From Candidatus Poribacteria bacterium (lineage in GTDB: Bacteria > Poribacteria > WGA-4E > WGA-3G), in contig JAAXGN010000108.1 in the NCBI GenBank assembly GCA_012267415.1, positions 38,874 to 102,873 on the forward strand: a stretch of DNA of 64,000 bases, in the 5' to 3' direction. Position numbers and translations under genes: made by a program. The notes beneath the pieces were generated by a model. The model was not told the origin of the DNA. It saw only the letters and a program-made list of their open reading frames with translations, and did no database searches. The stretch's first letter is position 1. Every line of letters starts with the position of its first letter. Of this stretch, positions 17,720-26,304 are shown in pieces.

Positions 17720-18643
17720 TCATACCTCTTGGCTTGATGTTCTCAGCAATAACATTGTAACAAAAAGCAACGGTAAGATCACAGCACCACAGACGACGAC
17801 AGACAACTTGGCACCCATCAAACACGGAAAAAAGAGAATAGAACCGATCATTGAACCCTTCAACGCAAAATATCCGTTCTTCTCCGTCGGTTGTAAATAG
17901 AGTGGCACTCGTGTAATTACGACTGCAAGCAATCCAAAAATAACCCAAACGGCATACGTCTTCTGCTCAAGTGGTTCTAACCAATACGGTAGCAGTGCCA
18001 CTGCAAATGCAAGAACCGTTGCGAAAGCGGACAATATAAGTGCCGGTCGAATGCCCAATTGTATCGGTGTCGTCATGATACCGTGCTTCTCGTCGCGTGA
18101 GATGTCCTTGAACGTAGTTGTGATATGTGTACCCAAATCGTATAACGTAGTTGCCCCAAAAGCATACCATACCAAGCGCGGGATGTTGTTGCTTACTACC
18201 AAGGCACCAAAGATGTTTAAGAGTCCAATACCTAACGGTAACGTCAGACTTCCTAAGATACCTTTCGCCTTGAAAAATGCGTTGTAAAGGTGCGAAATGG
18301 CAACTAATGCCATCACCAACAGACCCGCTTTGATACTGAGCAAAAAACCACAGATAACACAAGTAGCATAAATTACACTCGCAGGCACTAATGCTTGACG
18401 AGGGGTTAACCGATGCGATGGTAACGGACGATTAGGATTTGTATACGCATCTGTTTCACGATGGAAGTAATCATTTTTTATCATCCCCGCGAAGTAACCG
18501 AACAGTGCAACGATAAGTGCTGCTATGACACGCCACGTCAATCGTCCATCACTGGCTATAAGTGCGCCCGGCAGCGTCGCAACAATAGGAATAGCAAAAA
18601 GAGGATAACGGATGAGTTCAAGATAAGCTTTGATACGACTCAT
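17720..18643 (-). CDS. UbiA-family prenyltransferase
   Basis: 307 aa, eight to nine predicted membrane helices. The first aspartate-rich motif is at KNDYFHRETDAYTNPNRPLP and the second at YDLGTHITTTFKDISRDEKH, both typical of UbiA enzymes that attach a prenyl chain to an aromatic acceptor. A menaquinone-pathway role would fit mqnE and mqnA elsewhere in the window, but other UbiA members make quite different lipids, so the substrate is open. It starts 4 bases after the stop of the beta-helix lipoprotein and is one transcript with it. Confidence 0.85.
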   Translation of the reverse strand: MSRIKAYLELIRYPLFAIPIVATLPGALIASDGRLTWRVIAALIVALFGYFAGMIKNDYFHRETDAYTNPNRPLPSHRLTPRQALVPASVIYATCVICGFLLSIKAGLLVMALVAISHLYNAFFKAKGILGSLTLPLGIGLLNIFGALVVSNNIPRLVWYAFGATTLYDLGTHITTTFKDISRDEKHGIMTTPIQLGIRPALILSAFATVLAFAVALLPYWLEPLEQKTYAVWVIFGLLAVVITRVPLYLQPTEKNGYFALKGSMIGSILFFPCLMGAKLSVVVCGAVILPLLFVTMLLLRTSSQEV

Positions 18644-18647
18644 GAGA

Positions 18648-19700
18648 CTAAAAGTTATCCTGCGGGACTCCCGCTTCGGCTACCGGCGTTGTTCTCGGCT
18701 CAAACACCTCATCTACACTATAGAATTGCTCGCTCTGTGTGCTTATGCTCTGCTCTGTAACGTTGGGACCTACCTGTTTGTTTCCACTTATATAGTTGTC
18801 TCTAAGCCTCCCACCATCGTATACTGCCCACCCCATATTCTGCGTGATATTGTTAGATACTACCTCAGGAGAGGACGTAGAATAACACGTAATTGCATTC
18901 TCATAGTTAGACCTGATATTATTCTTACTTATCCTTGGGCGTGAATCGTCTTCACAAACAAGACCGTAGCGATTAGCAGTAAACTCATTATACTCTACCT
19001 CTGGTGCTGCAGCCCCTCGAAACTGTGCACCACTTTCGTTCCTATTAAACTCGTTTGCTGAGATAGTTGGATTCGCATCTTCACATAGCACACCGATCTT
19101 GTTCTCGCTGAAAAGACAGTTTTCTATCTGGACATTATCAGTCTTAGTTACGATCCCGTTAGTAGCGTGCTGAATACGGCAATAGGTGAAACGACTATTT
19201 GGACTTTGTGCTTCAATGATGATACTATCCCAATCTCCCGCCTTTGGCGGTAGTGCATTCATTGATGGTGTGGAAGTACCAATTGGTGCAGTGGGTTTCT
19301 GTCCAAAGATCTCTTTTATGTTCTGTTGTGTCGGAGTGGTATCAGTCTCTTTTTTAGTTAATTGTTGCTGTTTACCCAATGACCCGAAAACTATCATTCT
19401 GTTTGGTGCCCCTTCGGCATAGAGTTCACCTTGAACAATGATACTACTCGGTTCGTCATTTGGTTCAAATCCTACGATTGTGCCAGCACGAATTGTCAGA
19501 TTAATCCCTTCTGGCACGATTACGGTTCCAGTGATATAGATCCGACCATCCCACACCTCATTTTCTGTGAGTTCTCCAGTCTTTTCTATAATACCGGACG
19601 TTGAACCACCCGTATTTGGGTTTAGGGCACAACCTTGGCATACAAGATAGAAACTTATGATACTGATGATGTAAATGCTATTTCTTCGTATAGTTTTCAT
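18648..19700 (-). CDS. beta-helix lipoprotein
   Basis: 350 aa. The signal peptide ends at a lipobox (LVCQGC, Cys about residue 24). Residues about 45-120 form an entry strand set (GRIYITGTVIVPEGINLTIR, AGTIVGFEPN) seen in NosD-like proteins. About 160-300 holds parallel beta-helix turns: CRIQHATNGIVTKTDNVQIE, NPTISANEFNRNESGAQFRG, PRISKNNIRSNYENAITCY. It is an outer-surface or periplasmic carbohydrate-binding or structural protein by analogy; no catalytic residues are assignable. A ribosome site is not obvious. Confidence 0.8.
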   Translation of the reverse strand: MKTIRRNSIYIISIISFYLVCQGCALNPNTGGSTSGIIEKTGELTENEVWDGRIYITGTVIVPEGINLTIRAGTIVGFEPNDEPSSIIVQGELYAEGAPNRMIVFGSLGKQQQLTKKETDTTPTQQNIKEIFGQKPTAPIGTSTPSMNALPPKAGDWDSIIIEAQSPNSRFTYCRIQHATNGIVTKTDNVQIENCLFSENKIGVLCEDANPTISANEFNRNESGAQFRGAAAPEVEYNEFTANRYGLVCEDDSRPRISKNNIRSNYENAITCYSTSSPEVVSNNITQNMGWAVYDGGRLRDNYISGNKQVGPNVTEQSISTQSEQFYSVDEVFEPRTTPVAEAGVPQDNF

Positions 19701-19826
19701 ATCATAGTTGTATCACAAAATACCTGATATGTCAAGAGATTTAGAACTACCGCGTGCGTAAAGATTTTGCCATGAACGAATCTCATAGCCTGAATCCACT
19801 AAATGCTGTAGCACATTCATCTTGAT

Positions 19827-20040
19827 TGTGCTTCTTTGGACAGCAACCATCCTTATTTGCGTCTATCTGCACAACATTGAAAAGACACTATTCTTAGCAG
19901 ATATTTTATCGCGTGGGATGGTGTGATGTGTTGCACAATCAAGGATGAATGTGCTACAGATTGATAACGCCAAATTCTGAGCAGATACATTCTCGCGCGG
20001 GATGACGTGATGCGTTGCACAATCAAGATGAATGTGCTTT
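19827..20040. repeat. dispersed repeat family, copies 2 and 3
   Basis: Two tandem-like versions of the 3727-3925 repeat: TTGCACAATCAAGGATGAAT at about 19930 and TTGCACAATCAAGATGAATG at about 20013, each preceded by GCGNGGGATGNNGTGATG and GAGCAGATA. Confidence 0.6.
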
Positions 20041-20083
20041 TACGCATTCTGAAGATTTTTGCGATTCTTTTATGAAAAAAGGC

Positions 20084-20112
20084 TTGACATTGCTAATTTT
20101 TTATTGTATAAT
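20084..20112 (+). promoter_or_regulatory. perfect sigma70 promoter
   Basis: TTGACA (20084-20089), 17-base spacer, TATAAT (20107-20112): full consensus. The first gene downstream is the leader frame at 20414, leaving a 5' region of about 300 bases. Confidence 0.75.
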
Positions 20113-20413
20113 TATGAAAAATGGTATACTTAGGAGAATTTGGAATTACGTAATCTGTTTGAAATTTTTGATTTTTACTCTTCAGGATTCAGACCCTCCC
20201 TCCCCCGATTTTATTCTTCGGGATTCAAACCCCAGACTTTTACGCTCAATTACATAATTACTTTTTAAAATTTTGTGGTTTTATAGATTTTGTGCCCGAA
20301 CATCCTTCGTCTTGCACGGAGTTTATAATTGTATAATTGTGGGCTGATTTATAGTGTATTCTTTATGTTTTCTGACTTTTTTATTCTTCGGAATTCAAAC
20401 AACGGAGACACAA

Positions 20414-20473
20414 ATGATAGTGGTAGACGTAAGAGAATTCGTGGTATGGATTCTGAGTAGGAGACAATTATGA
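20414..20473 (+). CDS. 19-aa leader peptide, start-stop overlap with the next gene
   Basis: ATG 20414 (after ACGGAGACACAA) encodes MIVVDVREFVVWILSRRQL and stops at TGA 20471-20473, which overlaps the next ATG as ATGA. The overlap suggests translational coupling. The start IVVDVREF is like the opening of ERCC4-type nucleases, so it may also be a truncated remnant. Too short for certainty. Confidence 0.35.
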   Translation: MIVVDVREFVVWILSRRQL

Positions 20474-21144
20474 AACGTTTTTCTTTTTTACTTATCAGTT
20501 TACTTGCATGTGGTGCTTTGTGCGGGGGATTGTGGTATGTTTTACAACCTCGTGGTGAACCCGAAGTGCAAAAAATCTATAAAGTTCCACACCTTAAACA
20601 GAAGTCGGAAAAACAACAGGTAAAACGAATAGAAACGTCTGATGTAGATTTCGATTCTCAGAAAATACAGACGCTTGAAGAAACACAACGCGACAATAAC
20701 AGAAGTTCTATATTATCAAAAGAAGGATTCTCTCCTGAAGAAGAAGCTGCCTTTTATGAATGGTTGGCAACTCATCATAAGGATTTTTTTACCGAATCCA
20801 TAAATGATAAGGATACAGTAACAGAGCTAAATGTAGAAACCATCAGTAAAAAACCAACTTACTCAGAACTCTACAATCTCGTGTGGAGTGTCTACGATTT
20901 AAAAGGTATACTCAAGAGTTACAATATCGAATTTAAGCATGGAAAGTATGTCTGTCCTTTCTGTAATGATCACACGCTTACAACCATAGTCAATGGAGCC
21001 ACTGGGCGCCGTGATTTCTGGCATTGTAGAAATTGTACAGGTCGTAGATCAAAAACCATGATTCCTTTTGTGGCAAAGATGGAAGGTATTAGCAGTTACG
21101 AAGCAGCAAAGTTATTAGCAGAAAGCGCGGGGTTGTTGGATTGA
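20470..21144 (+). CDS. membrane-anchored protein with a DnaG-type (CHC2) zinc finger
   Basis: 224 aa. Residues 5-24 are hydrophobic with LLAC and ALC that could act as a lipobox or an uncleaved anchor. A charged linker (30-130) follows. Residues 140-224 match the zinc-binding domain of DNA primase: DLKGILKSYNIEF, then CPFCNDH (C162, C165, H168), FWHCRNC (C186, C189), then MIPFVAKMEGISSYEAAKLL. In DnaG this domain helps read the template in the cytoplasm, so a membrane-bound copy with no primase or helicase domain is odd. If the anchor is type II the zinc finger would face the periplasm; if it is inverted, the cytoplasm. Confidence 0.7.
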   Translation: MKRFSFLLISLLACGALCGGLWYVLQPRGEPEVQKIYKVPHLKQKSEKQQVKRIETSDVDFDSQKIQTLEETQRDNNRSSILSKEGFSPEEEAAFYEWLATHHKDFFTESINDKDTVTELNVETISKKPTYSELYNLVWSVYDLKGILKSYNIEFKHGKYVCPFCNDHTLTTIVNGATGRRDFWHCRNCTGRRSKTMIPFVAKMEGISSYEAAKLLAESAGLLD

Positions 21145-21158
21145 GAAAGGAGCAACAG

Positions 21159-21484
21159 ATGACACAACCTGAAATGATAAAGATAGAAGGCGGCACCGTA
21201 GACCCTTTTGGTACTGGGGAAACAGTGACTATCGCTCCATTTCACCTTGACAAACACCTCGTCACATATCAACAGTATAACCAGTTTATTGAAGATGGGG
21301 TTACAAAAAGAAAAAGTATTGGTCAGAAGAAGGACGCAAGTTCCTTGAAAAATATGAGTTCTGGGTGCCATCTACATATCATGAGCAATATCTTAATCGG
21401 AAGACACTTCTTCATCTTTCACACTTGACACAACCCTCCATTTATGCGAAAATACCGTCATGCCACGACAAAACAAAATCCTAA
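21159..21484 (+). pseudogene. truncated, frameshifted FGE/SUMF1-like gene
   Basis: AAAGGAG precedes ATG 21159. The start (MIKIEGGTVDPFGTGE, then TIAPFHLDKHLVTYQQYNQF) is the N-terminus of a formylglycine-generating-enzyme domain. After IEDG the frame is lost at GGGG (21297-21300). Adding one G continues as GYKKKKYWSEEGRKFLEKYE to a TAA at 21482. Even corrected it is about 108 aa against 250 or more for the family, so the catalytic C-terminal part is missing. It is a remnant or, less likely, a small domain protein. Confidence 0.7.
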
Positions 21485-21951
21485 ACATTGGTGATACTGC
21501 ACCATTATTCTCACTACCATCACATCGTCGGCAGCTCGTGTCACTTGAATCCTTCCGGGAAGAACAGCACGTAGTTCTGAGCTTCTTCAGAGGGACATGG
21601 TGACCCAATAGCCGCCGCCAGTTGGCTGCTGTACAAGAACACGTTGACGATTATGCAACGCTAAACGCAACACCGTTGGCTATTGCAGGACAGTGGCCAC
21701 GTGAATTACGCGGTTTTGCTGAACGTAACGGTATTACCTTCCCCCTATTGGTTGATAAAGATCGTAACGTTATCAAGAGTTATGGCGTATATCACTGGCT
21801 CAGTTTTGAAGCATACAACATTGCACGACCAGCAACCTTCATCATTGACAAACTCGGCATTGTCCGGTATATGTATATCGGATCACATCAGTTTGATATG
21901 GTTGACCAGACAGAGCTTATACAATGTTTGAAGTCGATTAACACTGCATAG
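21460..21951 (+). CDS. peroxiredoxin-like protein with TGA at the active-site Cys codon (possible selenoprotein)
   Basis: Reading from ATG 21460, the peroxiredoxin (AhpC/TSA) frame is open except for one TGA at codon 48 (21601-21603): FFRGTW-TGA-PNSRRQLA, and on to LVDKDRNVIKSYGVYHWLSF, ARPATFIIDKLGIVRYMYIG, 163 codons in all. Relatives have Cys at the TGA position. TGA may encode selenocysteine, which is known in bacterial peroxiredoxins; a weak stem-loop follows at the right distance. Alternatively it is a nonsense change from TGC or TGT, and the damaged gene just upstream makes that credible. No good ribosome site precedes the ATG. The second active-site position is Ser, not Cys. Confidence 0.6.
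21604..21633 (+). promoter_or_regulatory. candidate bacterial SECIS-like stem-loop
   Basis: Directly after the TGA: GCC(21617-21619)/GGC(21624-21626) closes loop AGTT, extended outward by C-G and G-C pairs with two C-T mismatches. The loop starts 16 bases after TGA, inside the known bacterial range, and has a G early in the loop. The stem is short, so this is only suggestive. Confidence 0.3.
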
Positions 21952-21965
21952 GGTGCATAAAGTTA

Positions 21966-21994
21966 TTGTCACCTTATAGTATCCAAGATACAAT
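21966..21994 (+). promoter_or_regulatory. sigma70-type promoter for the HAD gene
   Basis: TTGTCA (21966-21971), 17-base spacer, TACAAT (21989-21994), 45 bases before ATG 22039. Confidence 0.55.
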
Positions 21995-22038
21995 GCAGGA
22001 TGGATTAGATAGTAAAAAACCTAACAATAGGAGAATTA

Positions 22039-22767
22039 ATGCTCAAAGCAATTACATTTGATTTTTGGCAAACGCTTTATGCAGATTCACTTGAAAATTG
22101 GAAAAAACGACAGGTAATACGTGTGAAGAAATGTCATAATTATCTGAACAGTCAAGGATATTCTTGTGAAATAAGTCAGGTAGAAGCAGGCATGGATGAC
22201 GCATATAATGTTGCGATGTCTCGATGGTACCAACATAAAGGTGTTTCTGTAGAAACATGTATGATGACCTTTGCTGAAACGCTTGAAATTACGCTTGATG
22301 AAACAGAAATCGCAGCTATTATTGAGTGTCTTGGGAGTGCTTTCTTGGCATCTCCACCTATTCTCATTCAACATATAAAACCTGTGTTAGCAAACTTTAG
22401 CAGAGAATATTCTATGGGGATTATTTCAGATTCCGCATTGACACCAGGACGTTACGCACGACAACTCATGGAACGTGACGATATTCTGCAGTACTTTTCT
22501 GTCTTTACTTTCTCTGATGAAACAGCACATACAAAACCGGAAGTTATACAATTTGATTCTACTTTGAAGAAATTAAATGTAAAGCCTGCAGAAGCAGTGC
22601 ACATCGGAGACATCGTTAGAACGGACATTGTAGGTGCAAAAAATGCGGGGATGAAAGCAATACGGTTCGCGGGCATTAATAGGTCAGAAAGCAACGACAC
22701 GCTAAGTGATGCTGTCATAGATGATTATCGACAACTGGAAAGCACTATCGCTGAACTTTCAAAATAA
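22039..22767 (+). CDS. HAD-superfamily hydrolase
   Basis: 242 aa, cytoplasmic. HAD motif I is ITFDFWQTLY (nucleophile Asp; the second Asp of DxD is replaced by Trp). Motif II is SDSAL, motif III Lys is in HTKPEVIQF, and motif IV is HIGDIVRTDIVGAKNAGM. The missing general acid at motif I suggests a dehalogenase-like or unusual phosphatase chemistry rather than a typical phosphatase; some HAD families carry this FDFW form. AGGAGA precedes the ATG. It lies just upstream of a same-strand group (epimerase, aminotransferase, SDR) but has its own promoter. Confidence 0.85.
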   Translation: MLKAITFDFWQTLYADSLENWKKRQVIRVKKCHNYLNSQGYSCEISQVEAGMDDAYNVAMSRWYQHKGVSVETCMMTFAETLEITLDETEIAAIIECLGSAFLASPPILIQHIKPVLANFSREYSMGIISDSALTPGRYARQLMERDDILQYFSVFTFSDETAHTKPEVIQFDSTLKKLNVKPAEAVHIGDIVRTDIVGAKNAGMKAIRFAGINRSESNDTLSDAVIDDYRQLESTIAELSK

Positions 22768-22848
22768 GGTATACCAAACTATAAAAAATGGCGACGCGAG
22801 TTAAAGATCTATTATTGATAAAACGCTATGAAGAAAACGGAGGAAAAA

Positions 22849-23763
22849 ATGAAAAAAATACTTGTCACAGGTGGAACTGGTTTCATTGGAAGAAAAGTTT
22901 GTGATACCCTCCACAATAAAGATTATGATGTAAATGTAGTGTCTCGTAATCCTGAAAAAGCAAAAACTAAATTAGAAGTCGTAGGAGAAATATACGGTTG
23001 GAATCCAGAATCAGAACAACTCCCCACCGCAGCTATATCGGAAGCAGAAGCCGTAATTCATCTTGCAGGAGAAACGATAGCAGGTAGGTGGAATAGTGAG
23101 AAGAAACGAAGAATACGGGACAGTCGTGTCTTGTCTACCCGAAATCTTGTTGAATCCTGTGCTAATGCTGAATCCAAACCCGATGTATTGATATGTGCAT
23201 CAGCAATAGGTTTATATGGAGACAGCGGAGATAATAGTTTTACTGAGGAAACACCTCCGGGTACAGATTACCTCGCTGAGGTTTGTAAAGAATGGGAAAC
23301 GGAAGCATACAAGGCAAGTGAACTTGGAATACGGGTTGTAACTGTGCGAATCGGACTTGTCCTTGGTTTAGGTGGTGGCATGCTGCAACAAGTTCTAACA
23401 CCATTCAAAATAGGGATCGGGGGAAAACTCGGCAGTGGACAACAGTGGATGTCGTGGATTCACGTAGACGATGTGGTTGGGATTATATTGCACGCAATGG
23501 AAAACGATAGTATCACCGGGGCATTGAATGCTACAGCACCTGTCCCTGTCAGGAACATTGAGTTCACAAAAGCACTCGGTTCAGTTCTTGGTAAGCCAAC
23601 TATTCTCCCAGCACCCTACTTCGGACTGAAGTTAATGATGGGTGAGTTTGCAGATTTTGTTCTGTTGAGTCAGAAAGTCCTTCCTGAAAAAACAGTAGCA
23701 AGCGGTTATGAATTTCAGTTTAAAACTATTGATTCGGCTCTCTCGGACTTGCTGTTAAAATAG
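22849..23763 (+). CDS. NAD(P)-dependent epimerase/dehydratase-like SDR (TIGR01777 type)
   Basis: 304 aa. ATG 22849 is preferred over 22828 because CGGAGG lies 6 bases before it and the protein then opens with MKKILVTGGTGFIGRKV, a Rossmann GxxGxxG. The pattern HLAGETIAGRWN, KKRRIRDSRVLSTRNL and SASAIG-like ICASAIGLYGDSGD, plus GGMLQQVLTPFKIGIGGKLG and GQQWMSWIHVDD, is that of the YfcH/SDR39U1 group. Substrate unknown in the family at large. The aminotransferase gene starts 3 bases after its stop, so the pair is co-translated. Confidence 0.85.
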   Translation: MKKILVTGGTGFIGRKVCDTLHNKDYDVNVVSRNPEKAKTKLEVVGEIYGWNPESEQLPTAAISEAEAVIHLAGETIAGRWNSEKKRRIRDSRVLSTRNLVESCANAESKPDVLICASAIGLYGDSGDNSFTEETPPGTDYLAEVCKEWETEAYKASELGIRVVTVRIGLVLGLGGGMLQQVLTPFKIGIGGKLGSGQQWMSWIHVDDVVGIILHAMENDSITGALNATAPVPVRNIEFTKALGSVLGKPTILPAPYFGLKLMMGEFADFVLLSQKVLPEKTVASGYEFQFKTIDSALSDLLLK

Positions 23764-23766
23764 CCT

Positions 23767-25119
23767 ATGACAACAGATGAAATTAGAGATGTCCTGCTTT
23801 CTGACTACGGTAACGCTTCAAGTGTTCCCTCAGCAGTCAACCAGATGATGACAGATTTCGCTATCGGTTTTCGGGATGCGTTGGATATCAACCTTGGAGT
23901 GGGTTACGTCAATGAAAACACGATCCCGCACCAACAAATACAGAATGCCTGTGAAGTCGTCATCACGAACCCGCAGAAGTATCGCGCAGCCCTTAATTAT
24001 GGAGGTGCACAAGGTTCTCAAAATCTGATCGAATCTATCAAAAGATACCACTTAGAAAACAGAATCGGCAATATCACGGAAGACATCTTCAATACACGGG
24101 AAGTTGTTATCGGTGCCAACGGAGCAACCAGTCTGTTGGAGAGTATCACACATTTACTTCCTACCGGAATTGTTTACACTGCCGATCCAATGTATTACAT
24201 CTACTGTAATGATCTGCATAGGAAAGGCTTCTCTATTGACGCAATACCCGAAGATAATCAAGGTATCCAAACAGATTTATTGAAGACAAGATTAAAGACG
24301 TTAGGTAGTGGAAAAGAGAAAATCCGTTTTTTCCATGTTGTGACTATAAATAATCCAAGTTGCACCATACTTTCCAATCACAGAAAGCGAGAACTTGTTG
24401 ATATTGTTACCCAACTCTCGTACGGCTTGGGTCGCAAAATACCCATATTCTTTGACAATGCATACAGTGAACTTATTCATGATAGCAGTGTTGAACCGAT
24501 GGAATCCGCATTCAACTACGATGAACTTGGTATTGTATATGAGATCGGTACTCTGTCAAAAATACTTGCACCAGGCTTACGTATCGGATACCTCATCGGT
24601 CCTCAAGGTGCATTCCTCAACAGCATTATTCAACGTACGAGCGATATAGGGTTCAGTGCCCCACTCATCAATCAGGAAATTGCGAGCTATCTGCTGGATA
24701 ACAGTATTGGAACACAGATTAAGAAGGTAAATGATGGATATAGACAGAAAGCACAACAGGTCAAAACGTGGATAGAAGAACTGATAGGTAAAAGTGTACA
24801 GGAGTGCAGCGGTGGAAGTGCAGGATTCTATTATTATCTAACACTTGCGAATACTGAAACGGATTCGAAATCTGATTTTTTCAAATTTCTCACCCGAACA
24901 ACCGGACAAGAAGATATAGATGGACCTGTTGACAATCCCCATCCAAAAGTAATTTACATTCCCGGTGAACACTGCGTGCATCCGAATGGTGATATGGTTG
25001 AGATAGGAAGACGGCAACTCCGTATATCTTACGGGTTTGAGGAATTAACGCAAATACATAAGGCATTGAAACTTATGCAGGATGCAATAGAATATTGTGG
25101 TGAGAGTTCGGGTTTTTGA
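23767..25119 (+). CDS. PLP-dependent aminotransferase class I/II
   Basis: 450 aa, fold type I. Landmarks: substrate and cofactor loop VVIGANGATSLLES, NNPSCTILSNHRKRELVDI, FDNAYSELI, and the PLP lysine in IGTLSKILAPGLRIGYLIGP, followed by a phosphate-binding RIGY. It resembles the MocR/2-aminoadipate aminotransferase branch (the insertion around DGPVDNPHPKVIYIPG and C-terminal GRRQLRISYG). The substrate is not clear. Paired with the SDR epimerase it may act in one pathway of an amino- or keto-compound; this is inference. Confidence 0.85.
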   Translation: MTTDEIRDVLLSDYGNASSVPSAVNQMMTDFAIGFRDALDINLGVGYVNENTIPHQQIQNACEVVITNPQKYRAALNYGGAQGSQNLIESIKRYHLENRIGNITEDIFNTREVVIGANGATSLLESITHLLPTGIVYTADPMYYIYCNDLHRKGFSIDAIPEDNQGIQTDLLKTRLKTLGSGKEKIRFFHVVTINNPSCTILSNHRKRELVDIVTQLSYGLGRKIPIFFDNAYSELIHDSSVEPMESAFNYDELGIVYEIGTLSKILAPGLRIGYLIGPQGAFLNSIIQRTSDIGFSAPLINQEIASYLLDNSIGTQIKKVNDGYRQKAQQVKTWIEELIGKSVQECSGGSAGFYYYLTLANTETDSKSDFFKFLTRTTGQEDIDGPVDNPHPKVIYIPGEHCVHPNGDMVEIGRRQLRISYGFEELTQIHKALKLMQDAIEYCGESSGF

Positions 25120-25228
25120 TGTGCAAAGCAGCTTGTTTGAAGCCAGATTTAAAATCATAAAGGAATTGAGAATTTAGAAAAGAGTTGATATATTTCATAA
25201 AGTAAAGTAATATATGACACAAACTAAA

Positions 25229-25340
25229 TGAAGATTAAGTTATTAATTGGGTAATACGCGGGCGGGGAGACCCCGCCCCTACGAAGCCTTACTCCTACGA
25301 TGAGTCTTATTAGTAGAATTACCTGATTATTTAATCTTCA
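25229..25340. mobile_element. MITE-like element, copy 3 (complete)
   Basis: 112 bases. Left end TGAAGATTAAGTTATTAATT..GGGTAAT, right end ATTACCTGATTATTTAATCT..TCA, an imperfect inverted repeat of about 25 bases. The core is the GC-rich palindrome plus CTACGAAGCCTTACTCCTAC. TAAA lies directly on both sides and could be a target duplication. Confidence 0.7.
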
Positions 25341-25412
25341 TAAAGTTTGCGCTACATAGATAGCAACTTGGATTGTAATAGTTCTAAATAGTAAATCATG
25401 AGGGATTCATAG

Positions 25413-26174
25413 ATGCGATTAAGAGATAAAGTTGTATTGATAGGTGGTGCTGGCTCAAATATGAGTCGCGCATCCGCACTGCTTTTTGCTCAAGAAGGTG
25501 CGAAAGTAGCTCTCGCAGCACGGACAAACGAAAAGATGCATGAAACAGCACAACGTATACGCGCAGACGGTGGAGATGTACTAACACATCAGGCAGATTT
25601 GACTGATACAGCACAAGTAGATTCCTTGATAGATGCTACAATCACCGAATTTGGTGGAATTGATTGCTTCATACACGCTGCAGGAGGGTTCTTCTCAACT
25701 GAGCATGATATTACTGCAATGGATCCTGAATTCTGGAACGGTGCATTAGAAAACAACCTGAGAACACTCTTCAATCCTGTTCAGAAACTTGTTCCGATTT
25801 TACAAAATCGTGGGGGTGGCTGCATCATAACCATTTCAGCAGGGGCACGAGTACGGCAAGATGCAAATGCTGCTTATGCTGCAGCAAAAGCAGGTATGGT
25901 CGCTACTGCAAAAAACCTCGCAAAAGAACTGTATGAAAAGAACATCCGCGTCCATGCATTATGTCCAGGGATAATTTGGGATCCGCTACCAGATGGAGAG
26001 ATTGCACCCGTTTCACCACAGTTAGAAAGATTGGGTAATCCCATTGACGTAGCCTATGCCGCGTTATGGCTCTGTTCAGATGAGGCTGCGTGGGTTACAG
26101 GTTTGGAATTAACTATTGATGGTGGTGATGCGTTGTTCATTGACTCACCAAGCCGCCGCGAAGTTTTAATGTAA
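25413..26174 (+). CDS. SDR-family oxidoreductase
   Basis: 253 aa classical short-chain dehydrogenase. Coenzyme loop VVLIGGAGSNMSRASALLF, where the usual TGxxxGIG is altered to GGAGSNMS. Then NNLRTLF, the catalytic Ser in TISAGARVRQD and Tyr-Lys in YAAAKAG, and C-terminal WVTGLELTIDGGDAL. The altered glycine loop still matches some SDR members, so function is probably kept. Substrate unknown. GAGGG lies before the ATG. It stands alone between a MITE-like copy and a convergent metallophosphoesterase gene. Confidence 0.85.
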   Translation: MRLRDKVVLIGGAGSNMSRASALLFAQEGAKVALAARTNEKMHETAQRIRADGGDVLTHQADLTDTAQVDSLIDATITEFGGIDCFIHAAGGFFSTEHDITAMDPEFWNGALENNLRTLFNPVQKLVPILQNRGGGCIITISAGARVRQDANAAYAAAKAGMVATAKNLAKELYEKNIRVHALCPGIIWDPLPDGEIAPVSPQLERLGNPIDVAYAALWLCSDEAAWVTGLELTIDGGDALFIDSPSRREVLM

Positions 26175-26212
26175 TTATAGTGAACTATAGAATTAATGAA
26201 ACACGCCACAAC

Positions 26213-26231
26213 GGGCGAGGTGACCTCGCCC
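26213..26231. repeat. palindromic hairpin GGGCGAGGTGACCTCGCCC
   Basis: A near-perfect palindrome followed by CCTACTGGG. It is a variant of the REP-like palindromes seen elsewhere, here between convergent genes, so it may help end transcription from both sides. Confidence 0.65.
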
Positions 26232-26304
26232 CTACTGGGTGGTCTTCGTCATCGTTGTATGGGGTAAAATGTCCTATCAATTATTAGCTTTACTATACTA
26301 TCAG

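Larger units (their letters stand above)
19701..20413. other. long intergenic region with repeats and a consensus promoter
   Basis: 713 bases. It holds the repeat at 19827-20040, a perfect sigma70 promoter at 20084-20112, and three copies of ATTCTTCGGGATTCAAAC-like sequence (about 20178, 20214, 20382). The open frame 20015-20257 has no ribosome site and runs through these repeats, so I do not call it. Confidence 0.6.

Noticed and set aside
17550..17948. 132-aa minus-strand frame at the ubiA end
   Set aside because: Mostly an alternate frame of the UbiA gene, the rest in an inverted repeat.
20015..20257. 80-aa plus-strand frame
   Set aside because: No ribosome site, runs across a repeat and over the consensus promoter.
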